From positions 186,001-250,000 of the forward strand of contig JAKNDB010000065.1 of assembly GCA_024305405.1 (NCBI GenBank): 64,000 nt of DNA, read 5' to 3'. This DNA comes from Dirofilaria immitis (Eukaryota > Nematoda > Chromadorea > Rhabditida > Onchocercidae). Below are positions 1 through 11,999 of the stretch, piece by piece (position 1 is the first letter of the stretch; the number at the start of each line of letters is the position of its first letter). Below the pieces are notes generated by a model. The model was not told the origin of the DNA. It saw only the letters and a list, made by a program, of their open reading frames with translations, and did not search any database. A program made the position numbers and the translations under genes.

Positions 1-2424
1 GATATTCGTGATAACGGTAGAATTAATCAGAAATGAGTATGATTGACTAATTGTGAAAAGGTTTTTTGCTTCTACTTATTCATAATAATTTTTGCAAAAT
101 TTAGTATTTGGAGTGAATATTGCTAGCTTCTGGATGATTCAATCCTTGCTAATATAGCTAAGTCAAGAGCCACTTAAAATCTACATTTTACCGGATCCAC
201 TTTTCGAAAAGAAAAAGAAGTTTTCATCCGCAACAGTATAACTGGTTTGCTTAGCATAACTTCCAGCTAATCCGGAATATAATCAAAACTTAATAAAGAT
301 TGCCATTTTATGTCAACAGCTCTTAAAATTTCCGGAATTTTTGCTACTATGATGTCCCTTATTGACAATTTTCTTACACACTGAGGAAAGATGAAAAATT
401 AATGAATGAAATTTACAACAATGAGACTGAATATAATGTTGTGGTAAAGGTAGTTTGAAATTTTATTGCATCTTCAACAGCATAAAATAATATTTTCATT
501 TTTAATTTTCATTCATTTGCAATTTATTTTTAGATTTAAAATGTGACACTTAAAATTTTGAGAGAAATTAGTTGTTTTGATTTGATATTATCATCATGAA
601 TATTTTATCATAATGCGAGAAATTAAACTAATTAAATAATAATGAGTTATATTTCTAATGAGACGAAATCTTTTTCGAGACACAATTCTTTAACTAAGAT
701 CAAATTATCGAAGGATAGAATAATTATTGTAGTGATTATTCGTTTATGAACTATTTTAAGAATCAACTCAATGATTGTACTAGATATGTAGGTAAGCTAT
801 TACTATATTAATGGCAAAAATATGTTGAATTGTTTGACTTTCAGATAAAGTAAAACGGGTGTTTGTTTTGCCTCGCATAAATTATTCTTGAAAACACACG
901 CGTATTAATCGAATTAATTATAATATATAAAGCAATGATTGTTTGAAATTTGAAGCAGCAGATGATGGTTCAACTATTCATAGTTAACTTTATTAACATG
1001 AATTTTTCCTTAGTTTCTATTTATGAAATAAAAGTCTCGAGCAGATAAATAGTTTAAAATATAGCAAAAATATAAAAATAATTGAAAGTAATTATTAAAA
1101 TATAGTAATCGGAAGAGTAGTTCTTTTTTTTTTCAGGATTTTTGATTTATCTGAAATTATTTTATCTCAGCATCATTTTAATGCTTTCTTCCTTTTCATA
1201 TTCGATTTTGAATTGAAGACGCAATAAGACCGTAGAAGAAATTAAGGCATATCTGGATTAAGTGAAATATAATGTGCAACTAAATAAATGTTCAATATTT
1301 AAAATCACAAAAACTAAATTATTCGAATTATAAAAATATTTCGTCAAAATCAACATCTATTATTATTTTCAAGGAATGATCGATGATTGTCATATCAGGA
1401 AAACCACGAATGAATCTGTCTTTTCTTTTAAGTTCATAATTCGGTTTCAATTAAAGGCATAGTGCTGTCGGAAAATCAAAATAATTTATAATACAGATAT
1501 ATCTCGATAATCAAACTATTTCATGTATGATTCTTCATCATATAATATAAATGAATCGTAAGAATGTCTATTGTAACAAATCAGTTATTGATTTCTCCTC
1601 TTCATTCTCTGTAACGATCGAAGCTTCATGCATGTTTAAATATTATCCATCTCTTATTCTTTGTGATAATTAAACACTTCATATAATTAATGTGTGATAA
1701 GCCACCACTCGCTACAAAAATCAAGGATCAACTAATACAAAAATAACTATCTCATGATTACCTGGGCATGTTTCAAATAATCAGATTCTGGTTACTGATC
1801 AGTAGACTTTTCTATCGCTTTTTCTCTTACATCATTTGGCAAACACGCCCATACCTGATGTCTCTATTAATAAAAAGGTATATATTATCATCCAAAAAAT
1901 ATCCTTTACATCAATATGACTCTTCAACATGATTTACCCTGTAATAATTTGTTTATTTTGCTCTTTCTCTAATACTATTATTATTATTATTATTATTATT
2001 ATTGTACTATTGCAATACTAGTATATTCTCATTGCTAGTATATTTTCATTGCTATTATTATGATTATCTGCGTATCGTTCATATCCAATGCATCAATAAA
2101 ACTTTATCATAACAAATAAATTCTTTTATAAAAGTGTAGTAATAGTGTAAATTTAAGATTTTAAAAAATGATTCATTTAAAAATTTTATAAGCGATATTT
2201 CTCTGTTCGTTCTTAAATTATTTCGAATACTAGTCATCTTAATTTTATTTGATAACAAATTCGAATTGCATATTATTATAAGAAAATTGATATAGGCGAA
2301 CAAAACGGGGATCAACTTTTTGATCATTCATGATGATTAAAAAACTCCTAAGCAACTAAAGATTAATTATCAAATTAGTGTTCTTTAGTGGAAAGAAAGA
2401 TTGTGATAAAACAATCTGTGAATT
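1..2424. other. Intergenic, no gene recognised
   Basis: AT-rich sequence without coding features that I can support on either strand. The longest minus-strand frame (2079-2327) is low-complexity, hydrophobic and matches no family I know. A short (ATT)n microsatellite lies near 1976-2003. The collagen gene on the minus strand ends at 2425, so the right part of this stretch should hold its 3' UTR. I found no convincing AATAAA close behind its stop codon. Confidence 0.6.
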
Positions 2425-4611
2425 CTAGGTAGTAATTCTAGATAAATCCTTTGATTTAGACGAAATTTTACGATAAATAGAAGGATACGGTGTTACCGCT
2501 TGGATGGGTTTAGAAGATAAATATTGCATGGTAGAATCTGCCGCAACTAAAAAGCCAGAAGTTGGAAATGCTATTCGTTTTGGAAGAAAAATGGATGTAG
2601 ACTGAGAGTCAAAAGTCTGTGTCATAGATCCTAAAATTTTTCTATGATAAGGACCAATTTTTGATTTTTTATTGTATTTCATTCTATTTAAAGGTTGTGA
2701 AGCTGGTGGCATTAAATATAAATCTGTTGGTGATGTTTTATTCCGTGATGGACAGATACAATATTGACCATCAGTGCCAGGAATTCCTGGTGGCCCAGGC
2801 TGAAAATAGGAAAGATTTCAAAAAATTTAATTGTGATATTCAATGCTATCATCTATAGCAGAAGAAGTACGTGATTTTACTGTTCTGAAGTCATTAGCTA
2901 GTAAGAATCCCAAAGAATTAAGGTTAACTAATGAATTTTCCTAAACAGCTGAAGTTTTAAGATTTTAGACTCACCATTCCAACAAGTCCCGATGTCCCAT
3001 TCAAGCCTGGTTTACCACTAGCTCCTATTGGACCAATCGATCCGATTTCACCAGGCTGCCCTTGCTTACCGGGAATTCCAGGTTTTCCGGCGAAACCTCG
3101 TGGTCCCGGTGGTCCTTTCGGTCCAGGTGTAACAATCAAGTACTTGGCACCTGATGCGCCGGGCATACCAGGTATACCAGGTTTTCCTTGTTCTCCCGGC
3201 AAACCTAAATTAGGATTTTTTTATTTTAATGTCACAAATTTGGAAAATAACACGGCTCATCTCCATTACAGACAAATCATCCGTAAAGTATTTTCTATCT
3301 TCACTTTACCGATGATATTCTATTTCGAAATTATTGAAAAATTGAAGGAAAGTTTTTTAATTGAATTTTAAAATATATAAATTCAAATCAATCCACCAAA
3401 CAAATTTTCTTACCTGGAAGACCTTGATCACCGATTGGTCCTGGTGGGCCAAGAATGTTTAGTGTTCGAGCTATACCAGGTTTACCAGATACACCGTTGA
3501 CACCTGGAGGTCCGTCGGGTCCTTTTTGTCCAGGTGGACCAGCTGGACATTTAATACAACCTGAAGTCGTATACTCGATGGCAATTGCTGGTAAGCCTGG
3601 ATAACCGTCAATACCAGGAATTCCTGGTTCTGAAAAATTTTGCTTTTTGTTTTTATAAGAAGATATGAGAAAAGATTTTGTTGCTTTTCCATTACTTTAA
3701 AATTTGAATTTTTATTCAAAATAGCACCTCCATTTGGTCCCTTCTCTCCTGGAAGTCCTGGTGGTCCGGTTGGGCATGAATAAATTATTACGCATCCTGA
3801 AAAAACAAGTTTTCAAACTTATCGATATAAATTAAGCTGAAAAATTATGCATTTCGATACAGTCTGATTGAAAATGATTTGGTATAGATGACATTTTCTA
3901 TTCAAAAATAATTAATTACTATTAGAAACCATTTCTTCTTCTCTCTAATCTGTTTTTATAGCAAAATGGAATTAGAAGAGTTTGAAAGTAATTTCTTTTC
4001 TGAACTTAAGTGCAAAAAGTTTTGAAGTATGAGAAATAATTTACCAAGAAACGGAGGTTGGAAATAATTTTGTTCCTTTTCTCCTTGATTCCCATAACCA
4101 GTAGAAATGATTTGTGAGGAAATTTCCTCCATATTGTTAATATTTTCAAAATTAATTTTTGTAATTTCCTTGAAATTTGACGTTTTTTCGATTAGATTCT
4201 GAAGATTTCAGTGATACTTCTCGAATAATTTGCATGTTCGGGAATTGAGAAAGTTTATTCCAAACATTTTTTTCGAAAATCTAAACATTTTCTACGAATA
4301 TCTCGAAAAATTTTTGTCCAGTATGTCGATCTTTCCTTATTATGAATTTTTAATTTATGATTTAATTAATGCACGAAAAAACATTAATTAAAAAAGTAAA
4401 ACAGAAATGATTTTAACACCAACATAATGATTATAAAATAAGATTAATAGAAACGGATGAAAATGCAAACTTGAAATTCCTCAAGATCATGAAGAGCATT
4501 TTCGTAAAACTCGTTAATATTGCCAACGATCAAACCACAAATTAAAATTATGATAGAAAGTGACAGTATGAGAACTGTTGTAGTAACATTAATCCAAAAA
4601 CTCATCATCAT
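2425..4611 (-). CDS. Nematode cuticle collagen, six exons, 394 aa
   Basis: A structural collagen expected to be secreted into the cuticle. Exons, in transcript order: 4471-4611, 4045-4198, 3728-3796, 3414-3629, 2975-3204, 2425-2799. All join in phase without a stop. Residues 1-47 form the N-terminal domain: a hydrophobic membrane segment at about 6-30, followed by [19 protein letters not shown], which resembles the col_cuticle_N pattern. Exon 2 (48-98) is a non-collagenous linker. A Cys pair (C100, C106) precedes Gly-X-Y repeats from G109. The repeats are interrupted by a CIKCP Cys pair and by short hydrophobic breaks ([14 protein letters not shown]). They end near 281 with the CIC cluster (C284, C286), followed by a long 108-residue non-collagenous tail. 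Three ATG codons lie in tandem (4603-4611); I took the first. I did not see a clear furin-type RxxR site. Exon boundaries were read by eye; the first and last exons are the safest. Confidence 0.9.
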
Positions 4612-7446
4612 TATTTTTCAAAGAATTAATTACCTAAATGAATAATATTATTAGGAATACAAAATGAATGTCGTAAAGTGAAAATGATTTTCATTTTGTC
4701 ATTAATCAAGCAAAATTCGAAGATGTTTGTTCAATCGTATGTGAACAATTTTTTAAATTGTGAAAATGAAATAACTTTTAATTAGTTAAAATGATAAATG
4801 AACAAATATCTAGAAAAGTGATTGGTGTTTTAATAAAAGACTAGAAATATACAGTGATAAACCGATCAAGCAAGTTTAAGAAAAAAAAATCCAGAGTATT
4901 GTTAATACAGTTTTCGTCTATTAAATGTCTTGATTATTCACTTGAAGTAAATCATAAATATTTTTTTATCAAATATAATTGGAAATACTAAGTCCCTTTT
5001 TATAAACTCTTTGGAGTCAAATAGGAGAAAGAAAGATATGAAATATCTTCATTACACTGTAGGAATCATATTAACAGTATTAGACAATAGATCTCATGTA
5101 TTCATTTGGATTCAGTGTTCAGAACATGAGATTCAGATCTGTTGGCTTAGATGATTTATTGCATAATGCCCAGTAATAATTGTAATTTTTTTATTCCACT
5201 TTTTCTTCTCAATTATAACTATTAGAAGAATTTTTCATTATATTTGAGGATTAAGAATTTTACTGGCTTTGTTTGGTCTTTCGATTGGATCATCAAATAA
5301 GCTACAAATAACATGGTACAGAAAAGGTATATCCATTGGCTAATTATATTTCTTTCTCACCTTTAGAGCACAGCCATTTTTACCCTTCACTTTCATATTT
5401 TTTTAGTTACGAAACTTTTCTAAATTACTACAAATTAACGTGTATGATTTGCCTTGCTTAGATAATTGTAATGCCTAAAAAAATTAGCATAATTTAGCAT
5501 CATAATGTGTCATTTAAGCCAAGTTGAAGTTACAAAAAACTGCACTGAGCCCATCAGAAGAGAATTATTTTACGATTAAAGTAAAGAGGGATGATGAACA
5601 AAATGATAATAAAACATTATGATAATAATATGTCAAATAAGAATGAAATTTAAATGCAGGATATTTAAATAATCCAAAAATATCATAGTATAACAGGTTT
5701 GATTACAATCTAATAATCATTTCAGTGACAACATATCATGTGATTACAATTCTAATGATAACAACAAGTTTCAATGTTATTTTTATATTGCGTTAATTAG
5801 TCATAATGTTATATTTTAAATCATAAATTTTGCTACACGATATTATCTTTTTTGCAGCACATCATACATTGCTATATACGATATTTCATAAATTTTTTCT
5901 TTCATAAATTTAATGACTATAATAGTGATTATAAAGTTAATAAGAAGAATTTAGTTGAATAAATTTGATGGAAATTTAAATTCATATCCTATAAGTGTGA
6001 TTTGAATATCTGATTAGGCATTTCATTTTGTTTCTATAATTATCGGCCAAATTTAAACGTAGATACAATTCTCGACGGATTATAGAATATGGCAATAACA
6101 GCAATGAAATACAATTGCTTCACATATAAAAAAATTGAATCCAAGTTTCGATTGATATTAACCGGACGATTTAAGGAATTTCATTAATCAATAAGAATAA
6201 TTAATTTGCAGATAATTAAACATCAGTCAGATCTCCAAATAATTTAAATTTCTCAAAAACTCAAAACAAGTTATCATATCCATATGACCAATTTTTCATT
6301 CATTTCAACAATCGCATAAAATGATTTATGTTATCATCAATAATCGTTTGATTCTGGCTATATTGTGTACAACCCCGACAAAAAATTCTTAAAATATGTC
6401 TTTGTTTTATAAAATTCGGAAGAATTTAAACCAGATATCATAGTTCCCTCATATGAATTAAAAGATTTATTTTCGAAATTTGCTGCATCGGTTACCAATT
6501 TAAATTTTAAAATCTTTCTTCACATTCCCGGCGGCGATGTCATAATAATTCAAGGAAATTTTCGATCTTCTAATCAATCGATTATGATCTGTTTTTTACA
6601 TGCCAGAAAATATTAGAATTTTTCAGTTTAAAATTTTAAATTCTGATCTATCAACTATATTTGACCCAAGAAATTATGAATTAAAGCAAATAAGGGGATA
6701 GTCCCCGATGAATGATATCTATTGAAGAAATGATCTGTGAAAGATTTCTTCCGGAGAATGATCTCTGATTAAATCTAAATATTTCGTTTTATACGTTTGG
6801 GTTTCCATCGGAATAGTGATGTTAATTGATTTTGACGTATTTTCTCGAATAAACTTTTCAGAATCCAAGTCGCCAACAACTTTTAATGCCGAATTTTGAA
6901 GCATTTGACACAATCATTCCATACAAGATTTTTAAAATAGTTTTTTTTTTTATCAGCTATGATATCAGTCTTTTCAGAGTGAATGATTCATATGAGATAT
7001 GTAAGTTTCGAATTATAAATAAAAAATTGAGGGTTCCTTGAAGATGAGACTTTTGCTTTTCAGCTATAATAGAATGACAAAGAAATGGCTATCCAAAAAA
7101 AAAAAGCAGAAATTGGTATAAAAATCAAAAAGAGATTAATTAGTCGTCATATGCGAAACTAATTTTTCAGAGTATCTCACGGATAAACTGCAAGATGATA
7201 AAAATCTCATAACCTTGGATATTTTGTTTCGCACATCTTAAAACTGATTAAAAAACTTCAAAACAATAAAAAAAAATGATATAACGAAAGAATGCGAAAG
7301 TTGTAGTAATCAAAAATGATTGAAATAGTTTCGCCAAAAATGAATAAGAAAGTTATGAAAGCACCTATCGAAGGAAGCTTTTTTATAAGTATTTCTTGAT
7401 GAGTTGTGTTCATACACTTTGATTGTTTATCGTGTATTTTCATTTA
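4612..7446. other. Upstream of the collagen gene, no clear gene
   Basis: AT-rich flank that should hold the collagen promoter; I cannot point to a specific element. Two minus-strand frames look slightly more protein-like than the background. One is 6719-6910, ending in HSPEEIFHRSFLQ. The other is 7258-7443, starting MKIHDKQSK and followed by a hydrophobic stretch, a little like a collagen N-terminal region. No splice pair joins them and no family is recognisable, so I do not call a gene. The part around 6450-6530 weakly resembles 17690-17765, which suggests old duplicated sequence. Confidence 0.4.
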
Positions 7447-7606
7447 ATTCAGATTATTGTATAGGTGTGATCTTGTGTTATAATATATCATATAAACTCA
7501 ATAAAGTCTATTTGGTAATCTTGCCGAGTTAAATAGTAAAAGGAATCAGTCTCCAATCAACAAATTACAAATGAATAAAAGGATTCATTCTGTGAAATTC
7601 TCCCAA
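7447..7606 (+). mobile_element. Diverged LTR-like relic (3' part)
   Basis: The sequence around 7498-7606 (AATAAAG, a GCCGAGT block, TCCAATCAACAAA, then a CCAACACA end) matches, with many changes, the 3' part of the LTR-like relics at 7893-8466 and 12091-12662 and the more distant relic ending near 17200. The AATAAA sits where an LTR polyadenylation signal would be. No protein-coding part is present here. The family assignment (BEL/Pao-like) is inference only. Confidence 0.45.
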
Positions 7607-7892
7607 CACATCGATATATATTATTATCATTATTGCTTGAGTTATATTGCAAAAAAAAATGTAATAAAAATTATCATAAAATGAAAAAACAAATGTTAAA
7701 AACCAGCATGCTCTTGTAAGGTGAGATTTTTATGAGCATCCAATTTGCTATACGTATACTAATGCTTCTATATAAACAAAATTAGCCATGTTTTTCCTCT
7801 TAATGAATTCGTTGGCTGCTAACAAAACTATTTAATTATATATATAAATATATTTTCAAAATCTTTTTATATAATAAAAAATCATAGCATAT

Positions 7893-9330
7893 AAGGAACA
7901 TTGAAGTTTGAAAGCACATCATAGTTGTAAAAGGGCCTTAAGCTGAAATGAACATGTTTAATGCCAAAATGTTACGATTCATAGATCAATAAAGTAAGGT
8001 CAATCAGTCACGAGGTGATATATTAGAGATCAGGTAAGCTCGGAAGGATTAAAAGAAAATAAAAATTTTGAAACTGAGATCAGTTTAATTCAATAATACA
8101 GTTTGACAGCAGTAGCAATTTCGAAAACAATTTGACGGAAGCTGAGGCCATAGTTCAGCGTCGCGAGCAACAGTTCAGCAGGAGTAAGAGAAGTGATGGA
8201 GCGAAAGGAGAACGACAATTTTAAAAGTTAGATACGACATCGTGATATGAATTTAGATTGTTGGTACTTTTTGTTCATTTATTGTTCATTGTACATTTAA
8301 TCCATGGCATTCTGTGAGCATGATATTGTGTTAAAAATATCTTAATAAATATAATAAAGTTGGCCTAGCCGAGTCACAATAACAGCAAGAATCATTCTTC
8401 AATCAACAAACTACAAGCAAAAAGAGAATTCTTTATCGGAAATCGTGCAAAAATTTCCGAACACATCTATTCGGTTTAAGCAACAATTACGATATATCAT
8501 GTATGTGATAGATTTCGATAAAAAGTTATGAAATTTTGACTTGCAGCAGTTGTTTTAATTTCGGATATATATTTTCTCGAATATATATCGAGTATTTCCT
8601 TATTGTTTTCAATGTCAATTTTATGCTCGTAGCTGGATCTTTTGCGATTGTTGAAACAAAAAATGAAACATCGAATCATCGATAACCCCACCAGCGAGGG
8701 AACAAATCGGAGAAATTTGATGAGTGCGTTTTACAAAATTGAACGTTTAGAAAATTTCAGAGCTTCCAGTGAATAACTAACTACAAATATCCGATATCAA
8801 ACAGATTACTAAACCATTTCTGTTTCTCAAAGTTTCAAAATTATTCTCTCATCCATCTCTTAACTTTTGATCTCTTGTCATTCGATTCAATCTTCTGTTT
8901 TTCAAATCACCGAAAAGTCCATTTAACTTCGAAAGATATTATCAAAATAACTTTCATGTTATACTTTATAGAATCATTTCACAGTGAAGTCTTGAATTGT
9001 TTCTTTGTGCTCTATAAAAGATTCATATCAGATCTCCGACTATCAAAAGAAATTATTTCTCGCTGAAATTCACACTACTGACTTAAATTTAAATATTAAT
9101 ACTCTTCCTATATTTTCGGCAATAATTTGTTCCTTGTATAAATAAAACTATTACAACTTTTCAGCCGATCTATTTATTTCTTCAGCTTTGATTCATCAAT
9201 TACAATTTTCACGAAATAACGGAAAGACCAAATTCTTAGTGCGAATAATCTTTTGAAGGAATTGAATAACTTTTGGCACCTCTTTCGTTTCCTTTTTACA
9301 ATATTTCAAAAGATCGGAATTCTGAAAATT
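7893..9330 (+). repeat. 1.44-kb direct duplication, copy A
   Basis: Nearly identical to 12091-13530 over its whole length. The visible differences are a few substitutions plus one-base length changes in A or T runs. It contains an LTR-like part (about 7893-8466, with AATAAA near 8343) and an unrelated 0.86-kb part. The latter includes an identical 63-codon frame in both copies (8875-9066 here). That frame resembles no known protein and is probably not a gene. Copy A is followed directly by repeat B, whereas copy A' is followed by the small collagen-like gene. Confidence 0.9.
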
Positions 9331-9340
9331 GAAAAACACA

Positions 9341-10950
9341 AAAGAAAGTCGAAAAACAAAAAAAAAACTATCATCATTTTATCGTATTATTTATACATCA
9401 AAGATATCAGGCTAATTTTTTTTTTGAATAAATCAGCATTTTCTTTTTTTTTAACAATGAAAAGAAAATTTATGATTAATTTTTTTGCATGAGAAAATCG
9501 TTTTTCTTTATTTTTAAATTAATATTTAATATTATCTTTGAATTATTTCACAATATTTTATTAGTTTTTACATTTTAATAATAAATTAAAATTTCATTTA
9601 AAAATATAAAATTTATATATTTCAATTCAAATAAATTCGAATATATTACTAATATTTAATAATTTATTTAAAAATCAATGAAATATGTATGGGAAAATTC
9701 ATAAAAATATAATTCAATTTTATTATATAATAAATTATTTTTAATAATTTATTAAAATTATGCAAATTTTTTCAAAAAGAATTTTTCTTTCGTCTTTTTC
9801 TTTTTTCTCTTTCAATTCGTTAATTCTTTCGACAATTATATTATTTAATAAGTTTTCTTTTTCTTTTTTTGCAAATATAATTTAAAATAAAATAAAATAA
9901 ATTAATACTTTGTGGAAAGAAAAAAAACTTCATATTGAAAATTTTAAAAATTTAACTCATTTAATTATTTATAATATTAGCATCCCAATCTTCTTTGCCT
10001 TAATTCCATTCCAATCTCATTTTGTTGATTAAATTTAATTCTTTCTATCAATACTTAATATCCATGTCGATCATTTGGAATACCCGAAAGATGGGATAAT
10101 AAAAGAAAATCTTAATGAAATTGCATGTTACAATTATCTTCCTCTTTCCATCTCATCCCTTTCTCTCATTTTATTTCATTAAAATGATTCTCGAATAAAA
10201 ATTCCTAAACTTTTTGCATCCCTAAAATTCTCTTCAATACCATTCATTTTCTATTCCTTGCTATGAAAAGAAAATCTAGGAAGAGATTAAAATTAGAACT
10301 TCTTTATTGCTATTATTAATATTCAAAATGAATAAATATATTATTAAAATTCATTGATTGATAATTTCTTGTAATATTGCAATTGAATATTTCGAAATTT
10401 TATTTAATAAAAATAAATTATTTGATGAAATAAAATTGCAAAATATATTATAAACTTTACGTTTTTATCATTTCCTTTCTTATAAAATGAATTTATTTAT
10501 TTAAAAATGTTTTATGCATTGCGAAATTTTAATTAAAATTTATACTTAAATAAATTAAAAATTTAATATATTTGCTAAATTTTTTTGTTCCATAATGTTT
10601 GCTAATATTTTATTAAATAATATAAAAAGGCAAAGATTCATTTTGTCAAATAATCTCAGATTTTTTAAATTCTTTTCTTTTTTAAATTTCTTTTTCATTT
10701 AGCAACTTAACTTTTTTATCGCTAATTTTTTTCTTTTATGTAATTTAATTTTTTTATCACTAAAAATTTGGAAGTATTCAAAAAGCATAGCAAATAAAAT
10801 ATATTGTAGAAATTTAGAAATTGATAAAGATGAAATGAATCGAATGCTTTTGAAAAATGATAATTTCGTAACGATAATTTTACGATCCTATTTATTAGCG
10901 TTAATTCTAATTCGTTACTAATGCAAGCATGACCTTTAATAGTTTAACGT
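9341..10950 (+). repeat. 1.6-kb repeat B, copy 1 (carries the Wolbachia insertion)
   Basis: Direct, near-identical copy of 33414-35010, which lies in an intron of the Eph receptor gene. It is very AT-rich and non-coding as far as I can see. Differences are mainly homopolymer lengths. The match continues for about 21 bases (11531-11551, matching 35010-35030) on the far side of the bacterial fragments. So this copy is a filled site and the intron copy an empty site for the same insertion. Confidence 0.9.
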
Positions 10951-11257
10951 ACAATCTCTTCTTTCTTGATAAGGTCACTAATTGTAAAGCTTCAACTCAT
11001 TGCGTGTACAATTATAAGCCAAAATGACATCATCATGAGTTATATCGATTAAATGTAGCAAAATTTTACACCTTTCTATAGGTTCAGAAACTTGTGACCG
11101 AGTCTGGCTCCAAGATGAGCATCAGCAATTATTCCAGGAATATCTGCTACTACAATTTTACTATTATCCACCCTTACTATACCTAAATGGCTTAATGGTG
11201 ATGAATGGATAATCCCCTACTCTTGTATTTGCATTTGAACAAACGAGTCAAAAATTT
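10951..11257 (-). pseudogene. obg: Wolbachia-type obg (cgtA) GTPase fragment
   Basis: Obg is a bacterial ribosome-associated GTPase. Read on the minus strand with frameshifts, the fragment gives the end of the P-loop region (STFLTR-like, then [13 protein letters not shown]), the block LGIVRVDNSKIVVADIPGII with the DxxG motif of G3, then [13 protein letters not shown] and a broken [13 protein letters not shown]. It ends near KKEEIV, just before the expected NKxD motif. Only about 100 codons of a roughly 330-residue protein are present, and several indels break it. The DNA carries no intron and is bacterial in protein content. A Wolbachia source is inferred from the host type; I did not run a search. 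Not functional. Confidence 0.85.
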
Positions 11258-11260
11258 TGA

Positions 11261-11500
11261 TTCAATAACACCGCATAAGAAGTTTAAGGCAGAGGTATAT
11301 GTATTGAAGAAAGAGGAGGGAGGGAGACATACACCATTTTTGAAAATTATCAGCCGCAATTCTATATAAGAACTACGGATGTAACAGGAAGTATAAAATT
11401 GTTGGAAGGAAAAGAGATGGTAATGCCAGGAGATAATGTAAGTATAGAAATAGAATTACAGATACTGATAGTAATGGATAAGTGATTGCATTTTGCAATA
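11261..11500 (+). pseudogene. tuf: Wolbachia-type tuf (EF-Tu) C-terminal fragment
   Basis: EF-Tu carries aminoacyl-tRNA to the ribosome; this is a piece of its C-terminal domain 3. The frame reads [20 protein letters not shown] and on through GGRHTPF. A one-base loss in a T run near 11337 shifts the frame, after which it reads [27 protein letters not shown] and HFAI. A TGA (11483-11485) replaces the codon expected for the Gly before LHFAI. These blocks are among the most conserved in EF-Tu, so the family call is firm. The start and C-terminus are absent. It lies head-to-head with the obg fragment, although obg and tuf would not be expected to be neighbours in this way. A non-functional nuclear copy of bacterial DNA. 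Confidence 0.93.
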
Positions 11501-11532
11501 ATTTTTGACCCGTTGTTCAAATGCAAATACAC
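11499..11532 (+). pseudogene. obg: Second, inverted 34-bp piece of obg
   Basis: This stretch is the reverse complement of 11224-11257, apart from one indel and one or two substitutions. Read on the plus strand it encodes FLTRCSNANT, the stretch just after the obg P-loop. The tuf fragment is therefore bracketed by two inverted copies of the same obg stretch. At first sight the pair looks like terminal inverted repeats of a transposon, but both arms are explained by obg coding sequence. Confidence 0.75.
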
Positions 11533-11551
11533 AGTTAAACTGATCATTATA

Positions 11552-11999
11552 AACTATCTTTATTGTCATCAATGCGAAGCAAAGTAATAGAAGGAAATGT
11601 TTGGAATAAAATTTATTTTCAGACATGTTATCCTGACAAATAAATCGGAAGGGCCGTCAAGAAGAGAAGGAAACGATGAAATTCAGAATATGTAAGTGCC
11701 CTAAAGGAAACAGGAAACAGAAATGGTGGGCCAAAAGGATCACAAGATGGACAGGGCGATAAGGGCAAAACGAGATCGAAGAAATTGAAAGATGTGAGAA
11801 TAGGAGATGAAAAAATGGTAGGAATGAGAAGACGATAGAGGGATTAGCTAATGAAATTTGAAAGAAGAGAACACAATAGAACAAAGAAAACGATTCTGAA
11901 TTCACATGAAAATATAGCATCAAGGATAACGAGTGCCATCAAGAAACAATGTGTTGCTAAAGACATTGCACTTTTCGACCCGGAATGTTGAAGAAAGCC
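11552..11999. other. Unassigned purine-rich stretch
   Basis: Sequence between the bacterial fragments and the next LTR-like relic. From 11650 to 11900 it is purine-rich on the plus strand, with a frame that contains GPKGSQDGQGDKGK. This could be a decayed retroelement or collagen-like relic or chance. The frame has stops within it and I recognise no family. Confidence 0.3.

Noticed and set aside
3144..3371. Plus-strand frame with [14 protein letters not shown]
   Set aside because: Antisense of the collagen Gly-X-Y exon; CCT/GGT codons look collagen-like on both strands.
7258..7443. First exon of another cuticle collagen (MKIHDKQSK... plus hydrophobic stretch)
   Set aside because: No Gly-X-Y exon follows downstream on the minus strand, and no convincing donor is present.
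8875..9066. 63-codon frame, identical at 13075-13266
   Set aside because: It is identical only because it lies in the A/A' duplication. No domain, signal peptide or splice context.
11224..11532. Terminal inverted repeats of a DNA transposon around the tuf fragment
   Set aside because: Both arms are coding sequence of obg (FLTRCSNANT), and there is no target-site duplication or transposase. Kept only as an inverted obg pair.
11362..11547. 61-codon minus-strand frame
   Set aside because: Antisense shadow of the tuf fragment.
11657..11923. 88-codon minus-strand frame
   Set aside because: Hydrophobic translation of a purine-rich stretch; no family resemblance.
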